Shown: positions 35,231 through 44,316, counted from the first letter of the stretch. The stretch: 64,000 nucleotides of DNA from Glycomyces salinus (GCF_016428645.1 NZ_JAELXW010000014.1:1-64000), one strand, 5' to 3'. Numbers and translations are program-made. Notes: generated by a model from the letters alone, not told the origin.

Positions 35231-37057
35231 CTATACGGCGGCGGTCTCCTCTTCTTCCATCGCCGGCTTAGAGAACTGGGCGGCGTACAGCCTGGCGTAG
35301 GCGCCGTCCGATTTCAGCAGCGCCTCATGGCTTCCCTGCTCGACCACGCTTCCGTCCTCCATCACCACGATCACGTCGGCGTCGCGGATCGTGGAGAGCC
35401 GGTGGGCGATCACGAAGCTCGTGCGGCCCTGCCGCAGCGCGACCATGCCCTGCTGGACCAGCATCTCGGTGCGGGTGTCGACCGAGCTGGTGGCCTCGTC
35501 CAGGATGAGGACCGACGGGTCGATCAGGAAGGCCCGCGCGATCGTGATCAGCTGGCGCTCACCGGCGCTGAGGCCGCCCTCGTCGGTGTCGACCACGGTT
35601 TCGTAGCCGTCCGGGAGGGTGCGGATGAAGTGGTCGGCGTGGGCCGCCGAGGCCGCGGCCACCACGTCGTCGCGGGTGGCCTCCGGCCGCCCGTAGGCGA
35701 TGTTCTCGGCGATCGTGCCGCCGAACAGCCACGTGTCCTGCAGGACCATGCCGATCCGCTGCCGCAGCCGGGCCCGCTCGACCTCCGAGATGTCGTGGCC
35801 GTCGACCGTGATCCGCCCGGCGTCCAGGTCGTAGAAGCGCATCAGCAGGTTGACCAGAGTGGTCTTGCCCGCACCGGTCGGGCCGACGATCGCGACCGTC
35901 TGGCCCGGTTCGGCCTCCAGCCACAGGTGCTCGATCAGCGGCTCGTCCGGCAGATAGCGGAAGGAGACGTCCTCGAAGGACACCCGACCCTCGACCGTGT
36001 CCAGCCTGCCCGGGACGGATTCTGGATCAGGGCTCTGCTCTTCGGCGTCGAGCAGGTCGAAGATCCGCTCGGCCGAGGCCACGGCCGACTGGATCTGGCT
36101 GGACATGGCGGCCATCTGGTTGACCGGCCCCGAGAACTGCATCGTGTACTGGATGAACGCCTGGATCTCGCCGATCGAGATCGCCCCGGCCGCGACCCGC
36201 AGACCGCCGATCACGGCCACCAGCACGTACGTGACCGAACCGAGGAAGCCGAGCACCGGCGCGATGAGCCCGGACAGGAACTGCGCACTCCGGCTGGATT
36301 CGTACAGCTCCTCGTTGTGGCCCTTGAAGGTCTCGATCGATTCGCCTTGGCGGCCGAAGACGGTCACCAACTGGTGCCCGGTGATCATCTCCTCGACGTG
36401 GCCGTTGGTGCCGCCGGTGGCCGCCCACTGCCGGGCGAATCTCGGCTGGGCGCGCTTGCCGATGAACTTCGCGCCCCACACCGTCAGCGGGATCGTCGCC
36501 AGGACCACCAGGGTCAGCAGCGGCGAGATCGTGAGCATCATGATCGGCACGCCCAGGAACATCAGCAGGCTGAACAGGACCCGCTGCAAGACCTGCTGGG
36601 CGGTCTGGGTCAGGTTGTCGATGTCGTTGGTGACCGTCGACATCACCTCGCCCCTCGACCGGGAGTCGAAGTAGCGCAACGGAAGCGCCGACACCTTCGT
36701 GTCGGCCGTCTCGCGCAGCTCGTAGGCCATGCGCTGCGCCAGACCGGCGATGGTGCGGCCCATGCTCACCGTCAGCAGCCACGAACCCGCCGACAGCGCG
36801 GCGCCGAGCCCCAGCAGGCGTGCCAGAGCGCCGTAGTCGACCCCGCCCTCCTGGACGCCGTCGATCACTCGGTCGGTCGCCGCGCCCAGGATCGTCGGAA
36901 TGACGAGCATCGAGGACGCGCTGAGCAGCGCGAACAGCACGATTCCGGCCATGCGCAGCCGGTCGGTGCGCAGCATGCGCACGATCCGCATGATGGTGCC
37001 GCGGAAGTCCGCGGGCTTGGCGTTCGCCGGGTCGCGTCCCGGCCCCATGAAGCTCAC
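35231..37057 (-). CDS. ABC exporter half-transporter (canonical NBD), subunit B
   Basis: 608 residues: a type-IV exporter membrane domain with six helices (from RMAGIVLFALLSASSMLVIP) and one ATPase domain. Walker A VAIVGPTGAGKTTLV (about 395), Q-loop VLQDTWLF, signature LSAGERQLI, Walker B VLILDEATSSVD with the catalytic Glu, switch IAHRLSTI. The GTG at 37057 overlaps the upstream stop by 4 bp (GTGA) beside an AGGAGG site; ATG at 37048 is an alternative. With the upstream gene it forms a heterodimeric exporter for lipids, peptides or drugs. Confidence 0.93.
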   Translation of the reverse strand: MSFMGPGRDPANAKPADFRGTIMRIVRMLRTDRLRMAGIVLFALLSASSMLVIPTILGAATDRVIDGVQEGGVDYGALARLLGLGAALSAGSWLLTVSMGRTIAGLAQRMAYELRETADTKVSALPLRYFDSRSRGEVMSTVTNDIDNLTQTAQQVLQRVLFSLLMFLGVPIMMLTISPLLTLVVLATIPLTVWGAKFIGKRAQPRFARQWAATGGTNGHVEEMITGHQLVTVFGRQGESIETFKGHNEELYESSRSAQFLSGLIAPVLGFLGSVTYVLVAVIGGLRVAAGAISIGEIQAFIQYTMQFSGPVNQMAAMSSQIQSAVASAERIFDLLDAEEQSPDPESVPGRLDTVEGRVSFEDVSFRYLPDEPLIEHLWLEAEPGQTVAIVGPTGAGKTTLVNLLMRFYDLDAGRITVDGHDISEVERARLRQRIGMVLQDTWLFGGTIAENIAYGRPEATRDDVVAAASAAHADHFIRTLPDGYETVVDTDEGGLSAGERQLITIARAFLIDPSVLILDEATSSVDTRTEMLVQQGMVALRQGRTSFVIAHRLSTIRDADVIVVMEDGSVVEQGSHEALLKSDGAYARLYAAQFSKPAMEEEETAAV

Positions 37058-38832
37058 ATCGCCTCCTGAAGGGACAGCTGGGAGTCGACGATCTCGGCGT
37101 ACACCGGGTTGTCCCTCACCAGTTCTTCGTGTGTGCCGGCGCCGACCACGCGCCCGGCGTCGAGGACGACGATCCGGTCGGCCTCGCGGACGGTCGAGAC
37201 CCGCTGGGCCACGATCACCTGGGCGGCGTCGGCGATCTCGGAGGCCAGCGCACGCCGCAGGGCGGCGTCGGTGGCGGTGTCCAGGGCCGAGAAGGAGTCG
37301 TCGAACAGGTAGATCCTGGGGCGCGCCACCAGGGTCCGGGCGATGGCCAGGCGCTGCCGCTGGCCGCCCGAGACGGTCGTCCCGCCCTGGCCCACGGCCG
37401 TCTCCAGGCCATCGGGCATGGAGCGGACGAAGTCGGCCGCCTGCACGATCTCCAGGGCCCGCCACAGCTCGGTGTCGCTCGCGTCCGGGTCTCCGTAGCG
37501 CAGATTCGAGCCCACGGTGCCCGAGAACAGGTGCGCGCGCTGGGGGACCAGACCGACGGTGCGGGCGATGAGCGCCCGGTCCATGTCGCGCACGTCCACC
37601 CCGTCGATCGTGACCGCCCCGCCGTCCACGTCGAACAGGCGCGGGATCAGGTTGAGCAGCGTCGTCTTCCCCGCTCCGGTCGAGCCGATGACGGCCGTGG
37701 TCCGGCCCGGACCGGCGATGAGGTCGACGCCGCGCAGCACCGGCTCCTCGGCCCCGTCGTAGCGGAAGGTCACGTCCCTGACCTCCAGCTCGCCGCCCCC
37801 TGGCAGCTCGGTGACCGCGTCCGCCCGGATCGCTACGCTCGGCTCGGCGTCCAGGACCTCCCGGATGCGACCGGCGGCGACCTTGGCGCGCGGGGCCATC
37901 ATGAACACGCCCATGGACATCATGACGGCCATGAGGATCTGGGAGACGTAGCTCAGGTAGGCGATGAGGGAGCCGACCTGCATGGTGCCGTCCTCGATGC
38001 GCCCGGCCGCGAGCCAGACCACCGCGATCGAGGTCAGGTTCGAGATCGCCATGGCGGTGGCGCCGAAGAACGCCTGGATGCGGCCGACCCGCAGCGACAC
38101 GTTCATGAGGTCGCCGTTGGCCTCGCCGAAGCGGTGCCGCTCGTGGCGGTCGCGCACGAACGCCCTGATGACCCGGATGCCGGTGATGTGCTCGCGCATG
38201 ACCCGGTTGACCCCGTCGATGCGCTCCTGCATTGCCTTGGCCGAGGGGATCATCGCGCGGATGATGAACAGCATCGCCACGACCGTGATCGGGATCGCCA
38301 CCAGGAGCGTGGCCGACAGCGGCACGTCCTGCCCGAGCGCGAGGGCGAGCCCGCCGATGCCCATGACCGGGGCCATGAGCAGCATCGTGAGGGTCATGAT
38401 CAGCAGCAGCGCGATCTGCTGGACGTCGTTGGTGGTGCGGGTGATCAGCGACGGCGCTCCGAAGCGGTCGACCTCCCGCTGTGAGAAGGACTGGACGCGC
38501 TCGAAGATCGCTCCGCGCAGATCGCGGGCCAGGGCCGTGGCCACCTTGGCTCCGAAGTACACCGCGGCCCCGGCCGCGGTGATCTGGATCAGTGTCACGC
38601 CGAGCATGAAGCCGCCGTGGCGGAGCACGTAGCCGGTGTCGCCGCGGACCACGCCGTGGTCGACCAGGTCGGCGTTGAGCGTGGGCAGATAGAGCATCGC
38701 CACGGTCTGCACCATCTGGAACAGCACCGTCAGCCCGAGGCCGCGGCGGTGGGGCCGGAGGAACTCGCGCAGCAGCGCGATCAATCCTCCGGAGGGTGAT
38801 TCGGTTTCCTGCATGCGGTCAATCTTAGCCAT
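37054..38832 (-). CDS. ABC exporter half-transporter with degenerate catalytic site, subunit A
   Basis: 592 residues; membrane domain starting GLGLTVLFQMVQTVAMLYLP, then the ATPase: Walker A VIGSTGAGKTTLLN, Q-loop GLVPQRAHLF, signature VSGGQRQRLAIA. Walker B reads RIYLFDDSFSALD, with Asp where the catalytic Glu should be, and the switch region reads VAQRVST with Gln for His. Such a consensus/degenerate pair is typical of asymmetric heterodimeric exporters. Start uncertain: ATG 38832 (MAKIDRMQ) or ATG 38814 (MQETESPSGG); neither has a clear ribosome site. Divergent from a TetR gene and separated by GTAC repeats. Confidence 0.9.
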   Translation of the reverse strand: MAKIDRMQETESPSGGLIALLREFLRPHRRGLGLTVLFQMVQTVAMLYLPTLNADLVDHGVVRGDTGYVLRHGGFMLGVTLIQITAAGAAVYFGAKVATALARDLRGAIFERVQSFSQREVDRFGAPSLITRTTNDVQQIALLLIMTLTMLLMAPVMGIGGLALALGQDVPLSATLLVAIPITVVAMLFIIRAMIPSAKAMQERIDGVNRVMREHITGIRVIRAFVRDRHERHRFGEANGDLMNVSLRVGRIQAFFGATAMAISNLTSIAVVWLAAGRIEDGTMQVGSLIAYLSYVSQILMAVMMSMGVFMMAPRAKVAAGRIREVLDAEPSVAIRADAVTELPGGGELEVRDVTFRYDGAEEPVLRGVDLIAGPGRTTAVIGSTGAGKTTLLNLIPRLFDVDGGAVTIDGVDVRDMDRALIARTVGLVPQRAHLFSGTVGSNLRYGDPDASDTELWRALEIVQAADFVRSMPDGLETAVGQGGTTVSGGQRQRLAIARTLVARPRIYLFDDSFSALDTATDAALRRALASEIADAAQVIVAQRVSTVREADRIVVLDAGRVVGAGTHEELVRDNPVYAEIVDSQLSLQEAM

Positions 38833-38844
38833 AAAATTGACCAG

Positions 38845-38882
38845 GTACAAATTTTTATCTAGTACAAATTTGGATCTGGTAC
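38845..38882. promoter_or_regulatory. Three GTAC half-sites at 17-bp spacing, TetR operator region
   Basis: GTAC occurs at 38845-38848, 38862-38865 and 38879-38882, exactly 17 bp apart. The first two are followed by AAATTT, making an AT-rich near-repeat between the exporter operon and the TetR gene. Two overlapping 21-bp GTAC-flanked sites result. They lie 9 bp upstream of the TetR start and probably bind that regulator. Confidence 0.6.
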
Positions 38883-38891
38883 ACTGAAAGT

Positions 38892-39710
38892 GTGAACGAA
38901 GAGCTCGGCCTGCGCGAACGGAAGAAGCGCGAAACCTGGCACCTGTTGATGACCACCGCCCTCGACATGTTCGAGGAGAGGGGATTCGACAACGTCTCGG
39001 TCGCCGAGGTCGCCGACAAGGCGGGAGTGTCCAAGGCCACGGTCTTCAACTACTTCGACACCAAGGAGGACCTGGTCGTCGCCGGGGCCAAGGCCCACAT
39101 CCACGAGCCCGCCGACCTGGTACGCGACCGCACGCCGGGCGAGACCCCGCACTCGGTGATGCGCGACTACTTCCTGCGCGGGCTCAAGGAGCGAGAGCCG
39201 ATGTCCGGCCTCAGCGACCACCCGATGGTGCTCCAGGTCCAGCGGATCCTCCGCGAGAATCCCGCGCTCGGACTGCGGGCCATGGAGTACCGCCGCCAGA
39301 GCGCGTCGCTCCTGGCCGAGGTACTCATCGAGGAGGGCAGCTCCGAGATGACCGCGCACCTGGTCGCGAGCCAGCTCCTGCACGTCCAGCACATCTTGGC
39401 CCAGGGCAACATCCGCCGGGTCTGGGCCGGGGAGCCGCTCGACGAGATCTATCCCGACGCCGTCGCCTCCGCGATGCACGCCTTCCAGATCCTGGCGAAC
39501 GGCATCGGAGACTTCATGCGCCGCGAGCCGGACGGCACGATCGACGTCGCCTTCCACCACGAGCGCTTCAGCGCCCGGGAGCAGGCCGAGCGCGCGCTGC
39601 GCGAAGCCGCGGTGCGCGAAGCCGAGGACGGCATCCTCGAGAAACTCGCGGACCCCGAGCGCCTGGCCTCGCACCGCTCGTCCGATGTCAGTGGGGGAGA
39701 CGGGCACTAG
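38892..39710 (+). CDS. TetR/AcrR family regulator of the ABC exporter
   Basis: 272 residues from a GTG start, long for the family. HTH: FEERGFDNVSVAEVADKAGV, then SKATVFNYFDTKEDLV (residues 31-66). The ligand domain includes LLHVQHILAQGNIRRVWAGE; a charged C-terminal helix (FSAREQAERALREAAVREAE) extends beyond the usual end. Divergent from the two exporter genes with GTAC-repeat operators in the 59-bp gap; likely a drug- or lipid-responsive repressor. The VOC-protein gene follows 10 bp downstream and may be co-transcribed. Confidence 0.92.
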   Translation: MNEELGLRERKKRETWHLLMTTALDMFEERGFDNVSVAEVADKAGVSKATVFNYFDTKEDLVVAGAKAHIHEPADLVRDRTPGETPHSVMRDYFLRGLKEREPMSGLSDHPMVLQVQRILRENPALGLRAMEYRRQSASLLAEVLIEEGSSEMTAHLVASQLLHVQHILAQGNIRRVWAGEPLDEIYPDAVASAMHAFQILANGIGDFMRREPDGTIDVAFHHERFSAREQAERALREAAVREAEDGILEKLADPERLASHRSSDVSGGDGH

Positions 39711-39720
39711 ACTGGCCGCC

Positions 39721-40341
39721 ATGCCATCGCTCGACCATCTCGTCCTCGCCACGCCCGATCTGGCGTCGACCACCGCCCACATCGCCCGCCTGACCGGCAC
39801 CGAGCCGGTGCCCGGAGGCGCGCACCCGGGCCTGGGCACCAGGAACCACCTGCTCGGCCTCGGCCAAGGCGCCTACCTCGAAATAGTCGGACCGGACCCG
39901 GACCAGCCGGAACCTGACCGGCCGCGCCCGTTCGGCATCGACGAGCTGAGCGAGGCCCGCCTCGTCACCTGGGCCGTCCAGGTGCGCGACATCGACGCGG
40001 TCGTGTCCGCCGCACGCCAGGCCGGGCACGACACCGGTGAGCCGTGGGAGATGTCCCGCCGGACTCCGGACGGCGGCACGCTCGACTGGCGGCTCACCCT
40101 CGATCGCGATCGCGGCCACACCGGACTGGTGCCGTTCCTGATCGACTGGGGCGAGACCGCCCACCCCTCGGCCGACCTGCCCGAGGTCCCGCTCATCAGC
40201 CTGGAGGCCACCAGCCCCGAGCCCGAGCCCGTCGAGGGCGCGCTGAAGGCCATCGGAGCGAACCTCCAGATCAAGCCCGGGCTCCGCACCTCGCTGTCGG
40301 CCACGGTCCTCGGTCAGACCGAGCTGGTCGTCCTCTCCTGA
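39721..40341 (+). CDS. VOC superfamily protein (Glyoxalase_3-like)
   Basis: 206 residues beginning MPSLDHLVLATPDLASTTAH, the classical glyoxalase-like start with a metal-ligand His in LDHLV. GARHPG-like GGAHPGLGTRNHLLGLGQGA and YLEIVGPDPDQPEP match the Glyoxalase_3 (PF13468) subgroup. A second half-domain is weakly seen from LDWRLTLDRD. Substrate unknown. It follows the TetR gene by 10 bp, so it may belong to that transcription unit; it ends 5 bp before the convergent methyltransferase gene. Confidence 0.85.
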   Translation: MPSLDHLVLATPDLASTTAHIARLTGTEPVPGGAHPGLGTRNHLLGLGQGAYLEIVGPDPDQPEPDRPRPFGIDELSEARLVTWAVQVRDIDAVVSAARQAGHDTGEPWEMSRRTPDGGTLDWRLTLDRDRGHTGLVPFLIDWGETAHPSADLPEVPLISLEATSPEPEPVEGALKAIGANLQIKPGLRTSLSATVLGQTELVVLS

Positions 40342-40346
40342 GACGG

Positions 40347-41183
40347 CTATGCGGGCCGTGATGCCTTGAGAGAGAACATCAGCGGCACACGCGGCTGCCC
40401 CTTCGGGGCGCGGAAGAGGCCGTCCTCGCCCTGCTCCAGGGTCGCGTAGCGGTGGAACATGGTCACGTCGTGCTCGTGGAGGAACTCGATGCGCAACCCG
40501 GTCGCCGCGAGCGAGCTGACGATGTCGCCGAGGGTGTGCATCCGCTCGAAACTGAGGTTCTGGGCCGTCTCGGCACGCCAGTCCACATAGCTGCCGGGCT
40601 CGTCGGTGACGACCGGGCGGTCGTCGAAGTAATCGGTCTCGATCCTGGTCCCGTCGTCCCCGTCGAGGACGTGGGTGATCGGATGGAACTCCGCGAGGTA
40701 GAGGAACCCGCCGGGCGCCACCAGTGAGGCGGCGGTGGCGGCCCAGCGCTCGATGTCCGGCAACCAGTCCAGGACGCCGATACCGGTGTAGACGATGTCG
40801 TAGTCCCGGTCCGGCAGGGCCGCGGCCGCCTCGTAGACGTCGGACACGACGAACTCGGCGCGGTCGGGCCCGAATCCGATATCGGCGGCCAGGCCGCGGG
40901 CGACCTTGATGGCCGGCTCGGAGAAGTCCAGCCCGACCACCTTAGCCGCGCCCCGTCGGGCCCACGACAGCGTGTCCTGCCCCATATGGCACTGCAGGTG
41001 CAGCAAGCGCTTCCCAGTTACGTCGCCGACCTCTTCGGCCTCGAATTCGCGGATCTCGTCGCGGCCCTTGCGGAAACCGTCGTGGTCGTAGGCGTCGCTG
41101 GCGGCGTGGAGGGGAACCCGCTCGTCCCACATCGCGCGGTTGGCCTCGCGCCATTCGTTCCAGTCGTGTGCGTCGGTCTGCAT
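40347..41183 (-). CDS. Class I SAM-dependent methyltransferase
   Basis: 278 residues. Motif I is LLHLQCHMGQDTLSWARRGA followed by KVVGLDFSEPAI (about 60-95), motif II region DYDIVYTGIGVLDWLPD and motif III ASLVAPGGFLYLAEFHPI. The N-terminal helix WNEWREANRAMWDERVPLHA is typical of a conserved bacterial group of unknown acceptor. GAGGAT ribosome site at the ATG. It lies 40 bp downstream of the P450 gene on the same strand, so the two may act in one pathway. Confidence 0.88.
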   Translation of the reverse strand: MQTDAHDWNEWREANRAMWDERVPLHAASDAYDHDGFRKGRDEIREFEAEEVGDVTGKRLLHLQCHMGQDTLSWARRGAAKVVGLDFSEPAIKVARGLAADIGFGPDRAEFVVSDVYEAAAALPDRDYDIVYTGIGVLDWLPDIERWAATAASLVAPGGFLYLAEFHPITHVLDGDDGTRIETDYFDDRPVVTDEPGSYVDWRAETAQNLSFERMHTLGDIVSSLAATGLRIEFLHEHDVTMFHRYATLEQGEDGLFRAPKGQPRVPLMFSLKASRPA

Positions 41184-41223
41184 TCCGACATCCTCACAGC
41201 GGAGGCCAACTGCGGCAATCCGT

Positions 41224-42528
41224 TTAACGGCGGCGGTAGGTCACCTCGGTGGCCTCGGGCCACTTCGCGCCCTGGCCGGGTATCGGCTGCGGATCGGGAT
41301 TGCGCAGTTCGAAGTCGTAGCGCTGGAGCAGCCTGGCCAGCACCACCGTCATCTCCAGGTACGCGAACCGCATCCCCAGGCAGCGGTGCAGACCGCCGCC
41401 GAAGCCGATGAGGCGGCGCAGCTGACGGGGATCCTCGACGTACCGGTCGGGACGGAAGGAGTCGGGATCGGGGAACTCCTCTTCGAGCCGGTGCGTCATC
41501 GCCGGTGAGATCATGACCAGCGTCCCGGCCGGGATCTCCCGGCCGTCGACCTCGAACGGCTCGACCGCGCTGCGCACGTTCATCGGCGCGACCGGGTGCA
41601 GCCGCTCCGACTCGTGCAGGCAGCGATCCAGGTGCGCGAGCTTGCGGACGTCCTTGGCGGCCATGGTCTCGGGGACCGCACCGAATCCCTCTCGGGCCCG
41701 ATCGAGCTCCTCGGGATGCTGCAGCAGGTCGATCAGGCCCCAGGAGATCTGCCCGGTGGTCGTCTCGTGCCCGGCCCACACCAGCATGATGATCAGGTGC
41801 AGGAGGATGTCGTCGGGCACCGGCTCGCCGTCCTCGTACGCGGCCTCCACGAAGTAGTCGAGGAAGTCCTCGCCGTCGCCGGGGTTCGCCCGCCGCTTGT
41901 CGACGATCTCCTGGAGTCGCCGCCGGATCCGCTTGCCCGCCGCGCGGCTGCGCAGGAGGTGCGGAGCCGGCAGCCATCCGGGCGTGACGAAGTCCGCTCC
42001 CTCCGAGAAGCGGCGGAACTCGCCGAACCAGTCGGTGGTGGTCTCGGCGAAGCGCTCACCCAGGAAGGAGCGCGCGGCCACCCGCATGATCAGCGGGCCG
42101 AAGTCCTCGGGAATGGACAGCTTGCCCGCCTCGCCCATGCCGTCCATGAAGGAGCGGACCTCGTGCTCCATGACCTCCACGTACGTGTCGAGCTGGCGGC
42201 CCTGGAATCGCGGCAGGACCACGTCGCGTTGGCGCTTGTAGTCGTCGTAGGGGGCGAAGAAGTAGAAGTCGGGGCTGAACATCCGCAGGAAGAACGGATA
42301 GGCGGTGCGGATCGACAGCTTGCGGTCGGTCTCGGAGTAGGTGAGCTTGTTGTTCTCGGTGCCCAGCAGGACCACGGTGTCCTTGAGCGGGAGGCGGAGC
42401 CGGAACATCGAGCCGTGCTCGGCGTGGCCGCGCCGGAACAGCCCGAGGGGGTCCCGCGTGAGCTCGGCGGCGTGGCCGACCACGGGACGCGCTCCTGAGA
42501 CGGTGGGAATCAGGGTGCTGCTATTCAT
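41224..42528 (-). CDS. Cytochrome P450 (CYP51-like group)
   Basis: 434 residues, soluble. I-helix oxygen-binding motif WAGHETTTG (about 250), K-helix ExxR in ESERLHPV (about 307), PERF region FRPDRYVED and haem loop FGGGLHRCLGMRFAYLEM with the ligand Cys (about 382). The FGGGxHRC loop and the T-rich I-helix place it nearer to CYP51/CYP120-like than to typical macrolide P450s. No ferredoxin gene adjacent, so redox partners come from elsewhere. Ribosome site GAGGTGA 5 bp before the ATG. Substrate unknown; methyltransferase gene follows on the same strand. Confidence 0.93.
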   Translation of the reverse strand: MNSSTLIPTVSGARPVVGHAAELTRDPLGLFRRGHAEHGSMFRLRLPLKDTVVLLGTENNKLTYSETDRKLSIRTAYPFFLRMFSPDFYFFAPYDDYKRQRDVVLPRFQGRQLDTYVEVMEHEVRSFMDGMGEAGKLSIPEDFGPLIMRVAARSFLGERFAETTTDWFGEFRRFSEGADFVTPGWLPAPHLLRSRAAGKRIRRRLQEIVDKRRANPGDGEDFLDYFVEAAYEDGEPVPDDILLHLIIMLVWAGHETTTGQISWGLIDLLQHPEELDRAREGFGAVPETMAAKDVRKLAHLDRCLHESERLHPVAPMNVRSAVEPFEVDGREIPAGTLVMISPAMTHRLEEEFPDPDSFRPDRYVEDPRQLRRLIGFGGGLHRCLGMRFAYLEMTVVLARLLQRYDFELRNPDPQPIPGQGAKWPEATEVTYRRR

Positions 42529-42721
42529 CTGTCACCTCAAAGGGTCGCTTTGGTCCTCGTCGATGCGATCTGCCGGTGGGGATCAACTCGGCCAATAGCT
42601 AGTCGGCTGGTGGGTTGCCAACTGTGTGCGAATCGTAACCTTCGCCGGGAGGGTCGCGCAACCACCGAGGCCGGAACGTCGGTGGCGGGTCGTACTGTCG
42701 AGACCGCAGAGAGGAGCCGGA

Positions 42722-43291
42722 GTGGCTGAGAATGTGATCGTGGGGGCCGACGGCGTGGCCAGGTGCCCGTGGGGTGCCGAGCCGGAGATCTACCGGGAGT
42801 ACCACGACCTGGAGTGGGGCCGCGCAGTGCGCGGCGACGACGCGCTGTTCGAGCGGATCAGCTTGGAGGCGTTCCAGTCGGGACTGTCGTGGCTGACCAT
42901 CCTGCGCAAGCGGGAGGCGTTCCGGAAAGCCTTCGACGGCTTCTCGGTGGCCAAGGTCGCCGCCTTCACCGAGGCCGATGTCGAGCGCCTGCTCGGCGAC
43001 GCCGGGATCGTCCGCAACCGGGCCAAGATCGAAGCGGCGATCGGCAACGCGCGGGTCGTGCTCGAACTCGACGGCGGACTGACGGACCTGGTCTGGTCCT
43101 TCGCCCCCGAGCCGCGACCACGGCCGAAGTCGATCGACGAGGTCCCAGCGGTGACACCGGAGTCGACGGCGATGGCCAAGGCGCTCAAGAAGCGCGGCTT
43201 CCGGTTCTTCGGCCCCACCACGGCCTACGCGATGATGCAGGCGGTCGGCCTGGTCGACGACCACCTGGCCGACTGCCACGTGAAGCGCTAG
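42722..43291 (+). CDS. tag: DNA-3-methyladenine glycosylase I
   Basis: 189 residues from a GTG start after AGAGGAG. Tag hallmarks: zinc ligands Cys in RCPWGAEP, His in YHDLEWG, and His/Cys in the C-terminal DDHLADCHVKR; catalytic Glu and aromatic pocket in LFERISLEAFQSGLSWLTIL; FGPTTAYAMMQAVGLV near the end. Removes 3-methyladenine from alkylated DNA. Its TAG stop shares the CTAG with the stop of the convergent lacI-type gene (overlap 4 bp). Confidence 0.95.
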   Translation: MAENVIVGADGVARCPWGAEPEIYREYHDLEWGRAVRGDDALFERISLEAFQSGLSWLTILRKREAFRKAFDGFSVAKVAAFTEADVERLLGDAGIVRNRAKIEAAIGNARVVLELDGGLTDLVWSFAPEPRPRPKSIDEVPAVTPESTAMAKALKKRGFRFFGPTTAYAMMQAVGLVDDHLADCHVKR

Positions 43292-44316
43292 CGATCCCTG
43301 ACCGTTGACTCGCGGATGACCAGCCGACACGGCAGCGTCCGCACCCCGCGGTCGTGCTCGTCGTCGATCGCGTCGAACAGGGCTCGGGCGGCGGCGCGCC
43401 CCAGCTCCTCCAGATTGGGGTCCACACTGGTCAACTGGGGCCGGGAGCCGGTCGTCAGCACCTCCCAGTTGTCGAAGCCCAGGACCGCCACGTCCTCGGG
43501 AACCGTCCGGCCGTGTTCGCGCAGCGTGTCCAGGACGCCGCGGGCGACCTGGTCGTTGCCGCACACCACCGCGTCGACCTCGGGATGTCGGTCGATCAGC
43601 ATTGCGGCCGCCGCCCTGCCCCAGCTTTCGGTCCACGAACCGTAGGCGACCTCGCCGACCGGCTCCAGGCCCGCCTCGGTCAGTGCCTCCGTCGCGCCGA
43701 CGTCGCGGTCGCGGGCGGCGCTGTAGTGCCGGTCGCCGCTGATGTGCGCGATCCTGGTGCGCCCGCAGGCGACCAGGTGCTCGATGGCCATACGGCCGGC
43801 GCCGACGTTGTCGGGCACGATCGACTGGTCCTCGGGATCCTCGGAAGGGGCGTAGGCGTAGACGACCGGCACGTCCACCCGATCTGCCAGCTTGGGGCGG
43901 GGGTCCGTGCTGGAACCGACCACGATCAGGCCATCGACCCGGCGGCTGACCAGCGCCTGCACATGGTGGCGCTCCCGGATCGCATCTCCACGCGCGTCGC
44001 AGAGGAACACCGAGACCTGCCCGGCGCCGAAGGCGTCCTCGGCGCCCATCAGGATCGGAAGACTGAACCGGCCTGAGAGGTCGGTGGTGAGCAGACCGAC
44101 CGTGCCGCTGCGTCCGGCCAGCAGGCCCCGGGCGAGCGAGTTGGGGGAGAACTGGAGCTGCGCGGCGGCCTCGAACACTCGTTCGCGGGTCTGCGAATGC
44201 ACATGGTTTCGGCCGTTGAGCGCCTTGGAGGCGGTGGAGACCGAGACGCCCGCCAGTTTGGCGACGTCTGACAACGTGGCGGTACGGGCGCCGCGTGAGC
44301 CGGTCGGTCTGGTCAT
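43288..44316 (-). CDS. LacI family regulator of the arabinoside-type glycan locus
   Basis: 342 residues. HTH and hinge at residues 14-62: TLSDVAKLAGVSVSTASKAL and RERVFEAAAQLQFSPNSLAR; then the sugar-binding domain (GTVGLLTTDLSGRFSLPILM, VSRRVDGLIVVGSS, VCGNDQVARGVLDTLREHG, VAVLGFDNWEVLTTGSRPQL). Perfect AAGGAGG site 6 bp from the ATG at 44316. It is divergent from the large glycosidase gene. Two promoters of this locus carry the same operator-like CCGAAAACCTTTTC, which this protein most likely binds. Confidence 0.93.
   Translation of the reverse strand: MTRPTGSRGARTATLSDVAKLAGVSVSTASKALNGRNHVHSQTRERVFEAAAQLQFSPNSLARGLLAGRSGTVGLLTTDLSGRFSLPILMGAEDAFGAGQVSVFLCDARGDAIRERHHVQALVSRRVDGLIVVGSSTDPRPKLADRVDVPVVYAYAPSEDPEDQSIVPDNVGAGRMAIEHLVACGRTRIAHISGDRHYSAARDRDVGATEALTEAGLEPVGEVAYGSWTESWGRAAAAMLIDRHPEVDAVVCGNDQVARGVLDTLREHGRTVPEDVAVLGFDNWEVLTTGSRPQLTSVDPNLEELGRAAARALFDAIDDEHDRGVRTLPCRLVIRESTVRDR

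Noticed and set aside
34826-37069. 747-residue plus-strand frame opposite the ABC exporter
   Set aside because: Shadow of the exporter and the neighbouring gene; crosses two genes and a terminator.
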